Of a stretch of DNA of 64,000 bases, positions 17,758 to 26,212 are shown one piece after another. The first letter of the stretch is position 1. Every line of letters begins with the position of its first letter. A program made the position numbers and the translations under genes. Origin of the DNA: Bacillus_BD sp963787345 (GTDB lineage: Bacteria > Bacillota > Bacilli > Bacillales > Cytobacillaceae); assembly GCA_963787345.1 (NCBI GenBank), contig CAWBCW010000027.1, forward strand, positions 386,123-450,122. Reading direction: 5' to 3'. A model generated the notes under the pieces. That model was not told where the DNA came from. It was given only the letters and a program-made list of their open reading frames with translations, and did not search any database.

Positions 17758-17808
17758 AAAAAAAGGGGCGTCCAGAAAGTCGTTTTGAGTTCTGGATGCC
17801 CCTTTTTT
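17758..17808 (+). terminator. Terminator of liv operon
   Basis: Arms aaaaggggcgtccagaa (17761-17777) and ttctggatgcccctttt (17790-17806), one G-U pair, then T-run. Also serves the convergent ytwF. Confidence 0.9.
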
Positions 17809-17818
17809 ATAACTAAAA

Positions 17819-18124
17819 TTATTCTACTTCGCCTCTCCATTCCAACATACCGCCGACCATGTTTCGCACCTTAAAACCTTGATCCTGCAAATAATAACAT
17901 ACATTGGCACTTCGACTACCAGAACGGCAGACGAAGATATATTCTGTTTCACGGTCTAAATCATTTAACCGAGCTGGAATATCCATCATTTTAATATGTT
18001 TCGCTCCAGGAATTATCCCCGCGACCACTTCTTCATCTTCGCGTACATCGATTAATTGAAGCTTTTCTCCCGCTTCTAACTTTTGCTTTAATTCCTCTGT
18101 TGTGATAATTGGAAAATCTTCCAT
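17819..18124 (-). CDS. ytwF: Rhodanese-like single-domain protein YtwF
   Basis: 101 aa, one rhodanese domain: ITTEELKQKLEAGEKLQLID opens it, then DVREDEEVVAGIIPGAKHI, and the active-site loop CRSGSRS with the catalytic Cys. Such proteins carry sulfane sulfur; the acceptor is unknown. The loop of six residues fits a sulfurtransferase rather than a phosphatase. Follows leuS on the same strand with an 81-base gap, as in B. subtilis. Confidence 0.88.
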   Translation of the reverse strand: MEDFPIITTEELKQKLEAGEKLQLIDVREDEEVVAGIIPGAKHIKMMDIPARLNDLDRETEYIFVCRSGSRSANVCYYLQDQGFKVRNMVGGMLEWRGEVE

Positions 18125-18205
18125 TTCTCCCTATCTCCTTTTTTATTAAATTAGAAAGGAAGCTGCATCTCCCCTTTAAACAGATGCAGCTTTATATTTT
18201 ATTTA

Positions 18206-20626
18206 TTAGTTCGCGACAATATTAACAAGCTTACCTGGAACAGCAATCACTTTGCGAATTGTTTTTCCATCGATTTGAGCTTTAACTTTATCATCGTCCA
18301 TCGCTAATTGCTCCAGTGTATCTTTATTCGTATTCACCGGTACAACTAATTTATGTTTAACTTTACCATTGATTTGAATGACAATTTCCACTTCATTATC
18401 TTCTAATTTAGCCTCATCGTATGCTGGCCATGATTCATAGGCCGTTGTACCACTATGCCCCAATTTTTCCCAAAGTTCTTCAGCGATATGCGGGGTAATT
18501 GGTGCAATCAGTTTAACGAAGCCTTCCACATAGCTGATTGGCAGCACTTTCGCTTTATAGGCCTCATTAATAAAGACCATTAATTGAGAAATAGCGGTAT
18601 TAAAACGCAAGCCTTCATAGTCTTCCGTAACCTTTTTAACGGTTTGATGATAAATCTTCTCAAGGCCGCTTTCTTCTTCAACATTTTCCTTAATGATTGG
18701 ATTAATTTTGCCACTGTCATCGATAAACAGACGCCAGATTCTGTCTAAGAAACGTCTAGACCCTTCAACCCCATTTGCGCTCCAGGCAATCGATCCATCA
18801 AGCGGTCCCATGAACATTTCATATAAACGTAATGTATCTGCTCCGTGGCTATCAACAATTTCATCGGGATTAACGACATTCCCCTTTGATTTACTCATCT
18901 TCTCGTTATTTTCACCAAGAATCATTCCTTGGTTGAAAAGTTTTTGGAATGGTTCTTTCGTCGGAACAACCCCAATATCATAAAGGAATTTATGCCAGAA
19001 ACGAGCATACAACAAGTGTAAGACGGCATGTTCTGCTCCGCCAATATAAATATCAACCGGCAGCCATTCTTTCAATTTTTCTGGATCAGCTAAAGCTTGA
19101 TCGTTATGCGGATCAATGAAACGCAAGTAATACCAGCAGCTTCCTGCCCATTGCGGCATTGTATTCGTTTCTCTACGGCCTTTTTTACCTGTTACCGGAT
19201 CAACAACATTTACCCAATCGTCAATAATAGCGAGTGGGGACTCACCTGTACCGGAAGGCCTAATTTCATCCGTAACTGGAAGCACTAAAGGTAATTCCTC
19301 TTCTGGAACAGCTGTCATCGTACCATCTTCCCAATGAATCAGTGGAATCGGTTCACCCCAATAACGCTGACGGCTAAATAACCAGTCACGAAGTCGATAG
19401 GTTACTTTTTTCGTTCCAATTTCTTTTTCCTCTAACCATTGGATCATTTTACTAATCGCATCATCTTTATTTAATCCATTTAAAAAGTCTGAGTTTACAT
19501 GTGCACCGTCACCTGTATACGCCTCTTTTGAAATATCTCCACCAGCAACGACTTCGACAATATTAAGATTAAATTTCGTAGCAAACTCATAGTCTCTCTC
19601 ATCATGGGCAGGAACCGCCATAATTGCCCCCGTACCATAGCTAGCTAATACATAATCAGCAATCCAAATTGGAATTTTCACGTTGTTTACAGGGTTAATC
19701 GCATAAGCACCTGTGAATACACCTGTTTTGTCCTTCGCAAGATCTGTTCTTTCTAGGTCACTTTTCGTTTTAATTTCTTCTAAATAATTTTCTACAACTT
19801 GTTTTTGATCAGAAGTTGTAATTTTTTCAACTAATTTATGTTCTGGAGCAAGAACCGCATAGGTTGCACCAAAAAGCGTATCAGGGCGAGTCGTGAATAC
19901 GGTAAACGTTTCGTCATAACCATCAATTGTAAAGACTACTTCCGCTCCTTCAGACCGGCCAATCCAATTTCGTTGCATATCTTTGATGCTTTCTGGCCAA
20001 TCTAAGTCTTCAAGATCTTCAAGTAATCGGTCAGCATAAGCCGTAATTTTTAAATTCCACTGCTTCATTGGACGTCTTTCAACAGGATGACCGCCGCGTT
20101 CACTTTTCCCATCAATTACTTCTTCGTTTGCAAGTACAGTTCCAAGCGCTGGACACCAGTTAACAGGAACTTCATCGATATAAGCTAAACCTTTTTCGTA
20201 AAGCTTAAGGAAAATCCATTGTGTCCATTTATAGTAATGTGGATCTGTTGTACTTAATTCACGATCCCAATCATAAGAAAATCCTAATGATTTAATTTGA
20301 CGGCGGAAATTATCAACATTGTGTTTTGTAAATTCCGCTGGATCATTTCCTGTATCTAACGCATATTGTTCAGCAGGAAGTCCGAACGCATCCCAGCCCA
20401 TTGGATGAAGTACATTGTATCCTTGCATTCTTTTCATTCGGGAAAGAATATCTGTCGCTGTATACCCCTCTGGATGTCCTACATGCAGACCTGCTCCAGA
20501 TGGATATGGAAACATGTCTAGTGCATAAAATTTACGTTTTCCTTTATTCTCATTCGTTTTAAACGTTTTGTTATCTTCCCAATATTTCTGCCATTTTTTT
20601 TCAATCTCATGATGATTGAAGCTCAT
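18206..20626 (-). CDS. leuS: Leucyl-tRNA synthetase
   Basis: 806 aa class Ia synthetase that charges tRNA-Leu. The HIGH motif is HVGH (residues 48-51) within PYPSGAGLHVGHPEG, and KMSKSKGN lies in the later catalytic core. The CP1 editing domain is present (TVFTTRPDTLFGATYAVLAP). Start ATG with AGGAGGAAC. Preceded by a T-box leader, so expression should rise when uncharged tRNA-Leu accumulates. Confidence 0.98.
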   Translation of the reverse strand: MSFNHHEIEKKWQKYWEDNKTFKTNENKGKRKFYALDMFPYPSGAGLHVGHPEGYTATDILSRMKRMQGYNVLHPMGWDAFGLPAEQYALDTGNDPAEFTKHNVDNFRRQIKSLGFSYDWDRELSTTDPHYYKWTQWIFLKLYEKGLAYIDEVPVNWCPALGTVLANEEVIDGKSERGGHPVERRPMKQWNLKITAYADRLLEDLEDLDWPESIKDMQRNWIGRSEGAEVVFTIDGYDETFTVFTTRPDTLFGATYAVLAPEHKLVEKITTSDQKQVVENYLEEIKTKSDLERTDLAKDKTGVFTGAYAINPVNNVKIPIWIADYVLASYGTGAIMAVPAHDERDYEFATKFNLNIVEVVAGGDISKEAYTGDGAHVNSDFLNGLNKDDAISKMIQWLEEKEIGTKKVTYRLRDWLFSRQRYWGEPIPLIHWEDGTMTAVPEEELPLVLPVTDEIRPSGTGESPLAIIDDWVNVVDPVTGKKGRRETNTMPQWAGSCWYYLRFIDPHNDQALADPEKLKEWLPVDIYIGGAEHAVLHLLYARFWHKFLYDIGVVPTKEPFQKLFNQGMILGENNEKMSKSKGNVVNPDEIVDSHGADTLRLYEMFMGPLDGSIAWSANGVEGSRRFLDRIWRLFIDDSGKINPIIKENVEEESGLEKIYHQTVKKVTEDYEGLRFNTAISQLMVFINEAYKAKVLPISYVEGFVKLIAPITPHIAEELWEKLGHSGTTAYESWPAYDEAKLEDNEVEIVIQINGKVKHKLVVPVNTNKDTLEQLAMDDDKVKAQIDGKTIRKVIAVPGKLVNIVAN

Positions 20627-20718
20627 CTTTTGTTCCTCCTACTAATCAATGTTAAAAAACATCTAAAAAAGACTATTTTTAGAATTGTTTATTGTTAAAA
20701 AGCTAAAAAAATATAAAA

Positions 20719-20943
20719 AAACCTCTCATCCCAAATTGGGACGAGAGGATTATGTATCTCCCGCGGTACCACCCACATTAGTGATCAAGTCACTCGCTCA
20801 AAAATCCCTTAACGCAGGTATACGGCAAATATTACTAATGTTCATATCTGCAACTCCAAGGCGAGTTCACGGTGATCCTGACTGACTTGCACCAACCGTC
20901 AGCTCTCTCATTCAGGTTTTCAACACCCCTACTATTCCTTATC
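20719..20943 (-). promoter_or_regulatory. T-box riboswitch of leuS, CUC specifier
   Basis: On the minus strand, stem I has the AGAGAG element and GGUUGGUGCAAG, then GUGAACUCGCCUUGGAGU with specifier codon CUC (20865-20863) for leucine. The conserved GGGUGGUACCGCGG T-box, which pairs with the uncharged tRNA NCCA end, is at about 20775-20761. The terminator (cctctcatccc / gggacgagagg, 20722-20747) followed by seven U ends the leader. Confidence 0.96.
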
Positions 20944-20980
20944 TTCGTTATTAACTATCCTATATGATTTTTATATTGCT

Positions 20981-21009
20981 ATTGTATATAATTTCTTACA
21001 AAGATGCAA
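20981..21009 (-). promoter_or_regulatory. Promoter of leuS
   Basis: Minus strand -35 TTGCAT (21009-21004), 17-base spacer, -10 TACAAT (20986-20981). Predicted start near 20974, just upstream of T-box stem I. Confidence 0.7.
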
Positions 21010-21108
21010 GATTTGAAAATCCCTACACTATATGCGCTCCTAGTCAGTTCGTTACGATTTCTAATATTTATCATAAAGTATTGCCAATTTTTTTATCATT
21101 CATACCGT

Positions 21109-21145
21109 AAGAAGAGCTGGCTCTAAGGAACCAGCTCTTCTTATT
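21109..21145 (-). terminator. Terminator behind the 54-aa gene
   Basis: Perfect 12-bp arms aagaagagctgg (21109-21120) and ccagctcttctt (21131-21142). The minus-strand gene ending at 21147 runs into it. Confidence 0.75.
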
Positions 21146-21146
21146 C

Positions 21147-21311
21147 TTATTCCGTACGTTGCTTTGATTTTATTGGCTGTCCGCCCTGTTGTTCATATTT
21201 CTTTTTTGCTTGCTTTATCAAATCGAAATCTTTCCCTAGTTCTAAGTCTTGACTGTTGGCACCATTCCGAGTCTTTTGCTCTGGATTTTGTTGTTTTGAA
21301 CGTTTTTTCAT
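21147..21311 (-). CDS. Small basic hydrophilic protein, 54 aa
   Basis: A short gene on the minus strand, found by reading the gap between the leuS leader and ytzC. It encodes MKKRSKQQNPEQKTRNGANS, continues with DLELGKDFDLIKQAKKKYEQQ and ends RTE. RBS AGGAGG lies six bases before the ATG, the gene starts 13 bases after ytzC ends, and a terminator follows immediately, all of which support expression. Very hydrophilic, Lys/Gln-rich, no signal peptide. It resembles small spore-core type proteins only in composition; no family is claimed. Confidence 0.7.
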   Translation of the reverse strand: MKKRSKQQNPEQKTRNGANSQDLELGKDFDLIKQAKKKYEQQGGQPIKSKQRTE

Positions 21312-21324
21312 CTAAAGCATCCTC

Positions 21325-21588
21325 CTAACGTTGAAGAAGAATCATTTTATTTTGGACTTGTTGAATTTGCAGACGCATACGATGCAGTTCTTCTCTTTGC
21401 TGACCATTCGCACTATGGGCCATAATTGCAATATCATTATAGGCATTTTCTAACTGTTGCAAGGCCTGGATAAAGTTATCATCATTATATTGTTCTTGGA
21501 GGCTGCTTTCTTGATATTGATCGTTCGCAAATGTAAGTACATCCTCACACTGCTGCTTCAGTTCATCCATTGAATCTCGAGTTGCCAT
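21325..21588 (-). CDS. ytzC: DUF2524 protein YtzC
   Basis: 87 aa, all-helical, acidic, with no membrane segment: MATRDSMDELKQQCEDVLTF, then two long predicted helices with a Gln-rich end. Pattern and length fit the Bacillus YtzC family (DUF2524), function unknown. RBS GGAGGGG ahead of ATG 21588. Probably cotranscribed with the following 54-aa gene. Confidence 0.75.
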   Translation of the reverse strand: MATRDSMDELKQQCEDVLTFANDQYQESSLQEQYNDDNFIQALQQLENAYNDIAIMAHSANGQQREELHRMRLQIQQVQNKMILLQR

Positions 21589-21619
21589 TCATAACCCCTC
21601 CTGTTGATTCTTTTCTCAA

Positions 21620-21812
21620 ATTAAATTCGCCTCGGCGAATTTGCGCCCGGATTTTTATCGAGCGAGCTCGATAAACTTCCTTTGAAAATCTGTGGCATCC
21701 GCCGGAGGCTTTAACTTCATTCAGCCTGAGTTTGAACCCCCACTGAATTGATAAAACCTTGTATTCATCTCGCCACTTATAAAAATGGGAGACTTTTGCT
21801 GAAGGAAGGTAA
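21620..21812. repeat. Dispersed structured repeat, family A, copy R2 (most complete)
   Basis: Non-coding, between ytzC and the tnpB element. Three stem-loops in order: aaattcgcc/ggcgaattt (21623-21642), tttatcgagc/gctcgataaa (21654-21675, perfect 10 bp), and an outer stem formed by ttaacttcattcagc near 21712 with gctgaaggaaggtaa at 21798-21812. A short inverted pair TTCTCAA (21613-21619) / TTGAGAA (21818-21824) flanks it. The 128-aa minus-strand open frame across it is a by-product. Confidence 0.8.
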
Positions 21813-22011
21813 AGCTCTTGAGAATAGAACTTCACTCCTTTATTTTGCGCTATTCTGTTTTTCTTACACATGAGAGGACTGCATATTTTTGACAATGTTA
21901 ATCGATCATTGGATAACCAATCTAGATATGTTAAAATGATTAAATTCAATTAATAAAAGAGGTATAAAAACAGTTAAAGAAACCTATAAAAGTTTATAAA
22001 AAACCTATAAA

Positions 22012-22179
22012 TTATTGTGCATGTTTATGCTTAGAAAGCAAATCTTCAATAGTTTCATCTAACAGCTTGCTCATAGGAATCTTCGTTTCATTAGATAACT
22101 TTTTTTATTGTTCGTACAACTCTAAATGAACAGCACTAGACCGTGCTTTTTTTGTTTTAAGATTGCGATTATTCGTCAT
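22012..22179 (-). pseudogene. Ribbon-helix-helix-like small protein, interrupted by a stop codon
   Basis: Divergent from tnpB. Translation from ATG 22179 reads MTNNRNLKTKKARSSAVHLE, then LYEQ, then TAA, then in the same frame KKLSNETKIPMSKLLDETIE to a stop at 22012. Without the in-frame stop this would be a 55-aa protein of the type often found beside IS1341-type tnpB: a basic head, a beta strand and two helices typical of ribbon-helix-helix DNA binders. The stop at codon 25 (22108-22106) splits it, so it is probably inactive unless read through. Family assignment is inference from pattern and place. Confidence 0.65.
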
Positions 22180-22270
22180 CCTTATCACGTCTAAATAATT
22201 ATATATTTAACTAAAAGTACTTTCAGCTACATTTAGTTGAATATATAATTAAATCAAGGTGGTGAAAAGA

Positions 22271-23395
22271 ATGATACTGACAAAAAAGGTTAGATTAAGA
22301 CCGACAAAAGAACAAGAAAGTCAGTTATGGAAGTCTGTTGGAACAGCTCGATGGACATACAACTGGACATTAAACCGACAACAAGAAAACCACAAACAAG
22401 GTGGAAAATTTCTATCTGATAATGCCTTAAGAAAAGAAATTACGCAATTAAAACAAACAGAAGAATTTAAGTGGCTATCCGATGTATCAAACAATGTAGC
22501 AAAACAAGCTGTAAAAGATGCTTGTAATGCTTATAAAAAGTTCTTTAAGGGATTATCTAAGTTCCCCAAGTTCAAAAGCAGAAAGAAATCGAAGCCATCT
22601 TTTTATAATGATACAGCTAAATTAAAAGTAAAAAGAAACCTTGTTCTCATTGAAAAAGTAGGATGGATTAAAACAAGCGAGCAATTACCTATGAACGTCA
22701 AATACACAAATCCAAGAATCAGTTTTGATAAAAAGTATTGGTACATTTCGGTTGGAATCGAAGAAGAAATTGAACAGACAAAATTAACCGATCAAGTCAT
22801 AGGAATCGACTTAGGAATCAAGGATTTAGCTGTTTGTTCAGATGGTCAAATATTTAAAAACATTAATAAAACGAAAGAAATTAGAAGAACGGAGAAGCAT
22901 TTGCGTAGGTTGCAACGTAAATCTTCTCGTAAATATAAGATGAATAAAAAGGAGGGAGACCGTTTTGTCAAAACAAGCAACCTTATAAAAATCGAAAAGA
23001 AAATACAACGTCTGCACAGACGATTAGCCAACATACGCAATAATCACATTCACCAAGCAACAAATGCAATTGCGAAAACCAAGCCTTGCAAAGTAGTTAT
23101 GGAAGATTTGAATGTGAGTGGCATGATGAAAAATCGTTATTTATCCAAAGCGTTAGCAAATCAAAAATTATATGAATTTATTTGCCAAATGAAATATAAA
23201 TGTAAAAAGTATGGTATTGAATTTATACAAGTAGATCGTTTTTATCCATCTTCTAAAACTTGTTCGTCTTGTGGAATGATTAAGAAAGACTTAAAGCTTT
23301 CTGATCGTGTCTACAAGTGTGAATGTGGATTAGAAATAGATCGTGATTTAAATGCATCTATCAATTTAGCTAACTATGGTGAATTAACAGCCTAA
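22271..23395 (+). CDS. tnpB: TnpB, RNA-guided RuvC endonuclease of IS1341-type element
   Basis: 374 aa from ATG 22271, chosen over GTG 22259 because AAGGTGGTG is correctly placed for it. RuvC residues are all present: Asp180 in IGIDLG, Glu278 in VVMEDLNVSGM, and Asp357/359 in EIDRDLNAS. The zinc ribbon CSSCG ... CECG (Cys331, 334, 350, 352) is intact. N-terminal HTH-like/OrfB region is 1-60. TnpB proteins cut DNA guided by an omega-RNA made from the element's 3' end; no tnpA is nearby. Apparently functional coding sequence in an otherwise degraded element. Confidence 0.95.
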   Translation: MILTKKVRLRPTKEQESQLWKSVGTARWTYNWTLNRQQENHKQGGKFLSDNALRKEITQLKQTEEFKWLSDVSNNVAKQAVKDACNAYKKFFKGLSKFPKFKSRKKSKPSFYNDTAKLKVKRNLVLIEKVGWIKTSEQLPMNVKYTNPRISFDKKYWYISVGIEEEIEQTKLTDQVIGIDLGIKDLAVCSDGQIFKNINKTKEIRRTEKHLRRLQRKSSRKYKMNKKEGDRFVKTSNLIKIEKKIQRLHRRLANIRNNHIHQATNAIAKTKPCKVVMEDLNVSGMMKNRYLSKALANQKLYEFICQMKYKCKKYGIEFIQVDRFYPSSKTCSSCGMIKKDLKLSDRVYKCECGLEIDRDLNASINLANYGELTA

Positions 23396-23545
23396 TCACT
23401 TAAACGATGCTGTTAATGTGTAGGATTCGTTGTATCCGAATTTACGCTCTTGGAGTGCCATACCAAATGCGAGTAGCTTCGGCAAAAGCAGACACGATGA
23501 ACAGGGAAGCAAACAAGGCTTATAGATTTTTATAAGTTTTTGGCA
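23380..23545 (+). ncRNA. Predicted omega-RNA scaffold / right end of tnpB element
   Basis: The 150 bases after the tnpB stop have no ORF but show the usual layout of a TnpB right end: a block rich in short stems, the stretch gatgaacagggaagc (23496-23510) common to such elements, and the terminal hairpin at 23519-23536. In characterised elements this region is the guide-RNA scaffold and the guide is the flanking host DNA. Here the flank is the ytqA ribosome site and start. Boundaries are approximate and expression is not shown. Confidence 0.6.
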
Positions 23546-23558
23546 ACGGTAGGTTAGG

Positions 23559-24515
23559 ATGAAGCAAAAGAATCCTTTTCAATATGCGTTTGATCATAAA
23601 CGTTATCATACATTAAATTATCATTTACAAGAAACATTCGGACATAAAGTGTTTAAAGTAAGCTTAGATGGTGGGTTCGACTGTCCAAACCGAGATGGTA
23701 CAGTCGCACATGGAGGATGCACTTTTTGTAGTGCCGCTGGTTCAGGTGATTATGCGGGAAACCGAGGAGATGATCTTGTCCAGCAATTTAATGATATAAA
23801 GGAAAAAATGCACACAAAATGGAAAAACGGAAAATACTTGGCTTATTTTCAAGCCTTCACTAATACCCATGCACCTGTTAGTGAATTACGTGAAAAGTTT
23901 GAATCTGTCCTTGATCTAGAAGGAGTTGTCGGACTTTCGATTGCCACAAGACCTGATTGCCTGCCAGATGATGTTGTCGAATATTTAGCAGAGCTGCACG
24001 AACGGACTTACCTTTGGGTAGAGCTTGGGCTTCAAACCGTACATGAAAAAACAGCCAACTTAATCAATCGCGCCCATGATTTTCAATCCTATGTAGAAGG
24101 TGTGGAAAAACTTCGCAAACATGGAATTCGCGTATGTTCACATATCATTAATGGCCTTCCGCTTGAAACGCCAGAAATGATGATGGAAACAGCAAATGAA
24201 GTTGCAAAGCTTGATGTTCAAGGCATTAAAATCCATCTTCTCCATTTATTAAAAGGGACACCAATGGTCAAACAATATGAAAAAGGCATGCTCGAATTTT
24301 TATCATTCGATGATTATGTAAGTTTAGTTTGCGATCAATTAGAAATTTTACCACCAGAAATGATCGTCCACCGAATCACGGGTGATGGACCAATTGATTT
24401 AATGATTGGCCCGATGTGGAGCGTCAATAAATGGGAAGTCCTTAATGCAATTGATAAGGAATTGGAGCTTAGGAATAGTTGGCAAGGCAAACGATGGAGC
24501 GAGAGTACAGAATGA
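23559..24515 (+). CDS. ytqA: Radical SAM protein YtqA (TIGR01212 type)
   Basis: 318 aa. N-terminal iron-sulfur ligands in the family arrangement CPNRDGTVAHGGCTFC (Cys42, Cys54, Cys57), followed by SAM-contacting segments (LAYFQAFTNTHAP, GLSIATRPDCLP, GLQTVHEKT). Function unproven. The gene has a weak ribosome site (GGTAGG) and begins only about 15 bases after the tnpB element, so its own promoter may have been displaced. The ATGA overlap with ytqB indicates translational coupling. Confidence 0.93.
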   Translation: MKQKNPFQYAFDHKRYHTLNYHLQETFGHKVFKVSLDGGFDCPNRDGTVAHGGCTFCSAAGSGDYAGNRGDDLVQQFNDIKEKMHTKWKNGKYLAYFQAFTNTHAPVSELREKFESVLDLEGVVGLSIATRPDCLPDDVVEYLAELHERTYLWVELGLQTVHEKTANLINRAHDFQSYVEGVEKLRKHGIRVCSHIINGLPLETPEMMMETANEVAKLDVQGIKIHLLHLLKGTPMVKQYEKGMLEFLSFDDYVSLVCDQLEILPPEMIVHRITGDGPIDLMIGPMWSVNKWEVLNAIDKELELRNSWQGKRWSESTE

Positions 24516-25087
24516 AAGTAAAACAAATTCTCCCTTTTGCTAGGACTTTATTAGAAACAGCCTGTTCACCAGGGGATATTGTGGTGGATGGGACTTTAGG
24601 TAACGGTCATGACACCGAATTCTTAGCTAAACTTGTTGGTCCAAATGGACAGGTCTATGGATTTGACATTCAAGAACAAGCCATTGTTAGCACTAAAAAA
24701 AGACTGACAGAACTAGGATTAAGCGACAGAGTTACGTTATTTCAACATGGCCATGAAAAAATAAAAACAAGCATCCCTCCCAGCTTACATGGAAAAGTAA
24801 CAGGAGCGATTTTTAATCTAGGATACTTACCAGGTGGGGATAAATCAATTGTTACAAAGCCATCCACTACGATCGCTGCAATCGAGCAGCTTCTTGAAAT
24901 AATGGCCATCGAAGGAATCATTGTTTTAGTGATTTATCATGGCCATCCTGAAGGTGCTGTCGAGCGTGATGCCGTTATCCAATATGTCAAATCAATCGAC
25001 CAAAAGTCAGCTCATGTCATCCAATATGGTTTTATTAATCAAACCAATCATCCACCCTTTATTATCGCCATTGAAAAGAGAGATTAG
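24512..25087 (+). CDS. ytqB: SAM-dependent rRNA-methylase-like protein YtqB
   Basis: 191 aa, Rossmann methyltransferase. SAM motif VDGTLGNGHDTEFLA near residues 22-36, and the GAIFNLGYLPGGD motif with the NLGY catalytic-type loop near 100. Named putative rRNA methylase in databases; the target is unknown. An upstream in-frame ATG exists at 24479, but the ATG overlapping the ytqA stop (ATGA) gives the family length. Convergent with ytpB, and the two coding ends overlap by four bases. Confidence 0.9.
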   Translation: MKVKQILPFARTLLETACSPGDIVVDGTLGNGHDTEFLAKLVGPNGQVYGFDIQEQAIVSTKKRLTELGLSDRVTLFQHGHEKIKTSIPPSLHGKVTGAIFNLGYLPGGDKSIVTKPSTTIAAIEQLLEIMAIEGIIVLVIYHGHPEGAVERDAVIQYVKSIDQKSAHVIQYGFINQTNHPPFIIAIEKRD

Positions 25088-26199
25088 CCTGCGTAACGGG
25101 CTGATCTCTTTTTCTCTTTACTCTTCTGTAACCCGCTGTTTAATGATTTCACTTTTCGATAAATAAAAGCATTCATATAGAAAAAATAACAAATGGGGCC
25201 ACCTGTTCTCATTAAGCTTTTCGCTAACTTGTAAACATCTTTTTGTTCTCTCACCTTTTCGTCAGATAAGTAAAGCCCTAAAAGACCACGGTTTATTAGT
25301 TGATGAAAACGTTTATATGGTAAGTTTTTTGTGTATCGATCCGATTGTGTCATGAAATGTTTAAGCTGAGTGAATAGGACATCGTTATTTTCAAAGTAGG
25401 AACAAAAATTCAGATCGCCAAATGTTTTATCTTCTTTTTGATCAATAAAATAATCCAATAAGATATGCAGACCCTGTATGTATGGAAAATAACCATTATA
25501 AATATGTTGGACATCCTCTTCTCTAAACTGCCTATTCATTGTATAGGAAACGAGGCAGAAAATCCCTAATGTTGAACCTGAACAGGCTGAAAACTCGTAC
25601 CATTTCATGTCAGGTATGTCCTGCTTATTTTCATTAAACCAGTTCATTAATCGCGGAACTCTTTCATTTGGAGTAACATGTTTATGAATTTGCAAATCAC
25701 AATAATAATGACATAACTTTAGAAGGGCTTCTTTCATCGAAGCATAATGCTCATTATTTTTTAAGACACTCTGGCAAGCAGCTACTAAATCAGCTAAATA
25801 GTTCCCATCATTTTTTTCTTGTCTAAATCGATAATAGTCGCGATTACCACCGTCAATTGTTAGTGCATCTGTCATGGCTTCATGTAAAGCTGAAAAATCT
25901 TTAGCATCCAATGAAGTACTTCGATCACATAAATTATCTAAATAATCACTGATTGTTTGATAGGCTACAATAAACCGAATGACCTCTTTATATTTCTCAT
26001 TTGCAAGGAGGGCCATAATTGCCCCGCCTTCACAGTGAAATGTTTTATGCGTAATACTAGCAAGAGCCTGGTTCCTTAATTCAGAATTAGGAATTTCCTC
26101 TGCTCTTTTCTTCCAATAGGCTAATTCTTTATGAACATTTGGGAAAATATGACGATATGTCTTTGTCATTAAGGTAATCGGCATTGTTGGAACGATCAT
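25084..26199 (-). CDS. ytpB: Tetraprenyl-beta-curcumene synthase YtpB (DUF2600)
   Basis: 371 aa. The family makes sesquarterpenes (C35 terpenes) from heptaprenyl diphosphate in Bacillus; all-helical, soluble or peripheral. Characteristic are AYQTISDYLDNLCDR (Asp-rich region) and QGLHILLDYFIDQKED. Start MIVPTMP at 26199 is preferred: AGAGAGG is seven bases upstream, while an earlier ATG (26205) is too close. Lies 13 bases after ytpA on the same strand, as in B. subtilis. Confidence 0.9.
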   Translation of the reverse strand: MIVPTMPITLMTKTYRHIFPNVHKELAYWKKRAEEIPNSELRNQALASITHKTFHCEGGAIMALLANEKYKEVIRFIVAYQTISDYLDNLCDRSTSLDAKDFSALHEAMTDALTIDGGNRDYYRFRQEKNDGNYLADLVAACQSVLKNNEHYASMKEALLKLCHYYCDLQIHKHVTPNERVPRLMNWFNENKQDIPDMKWYEFSACSGSTLGIFCLVSYTMNRQFREEDVQHIYNGYFPYIQGLHILLDYFIDQKEDKTFGDLNFCSYFENNDVLFTQLKHFMTQSDRYTKNLPYKRFHQLINRGLLGLYLSDEKVREQKDVYKLAKSLMRTGGPICYFFYMNAFIYRKVKSLNSGLQKSKEKKRSARYAG

Positions 26200-26212
26200 A
26201 TTCATACCTCTC

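Larger units (their letters stand above)
21960..23545 (+). mobile_element. IS1341-type (IS200/IS605 superfamily) element with tnpB, no tnpA
   Basis: Approximate bounds. The left end has AT-rich small palindromes (tataaaagtttata at 21985-21998 and repeated aacctataaa). Inside are a broken divergent ribbon-helix-helix ORF and an intact tnpB. The right end is a 150-base non-coding tail closing in the hairpin cttata/tataag (23519-23536). No Y1 transposase gene is present, so it cannot move alone. Exact ends need comparison with an empty site. Confidence 0.8.

Noticed and set aside
21563..21949. 128-codon minus-strand open frame over repeat R2
   Set aside because: It covers hairpins of the non-coding repeat, runs from the ytzC start region, lacks a ribosome site and has no protein-like composition. 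Similar by-product frames appear over other copies.
21960..23545. CRISPR or Cas12-like system around the tnpB gene
   Set aside because: No repeat-spacer array and no adaptation genes in the window; size, zinc ribbon and flanking ends are those of TnpB.
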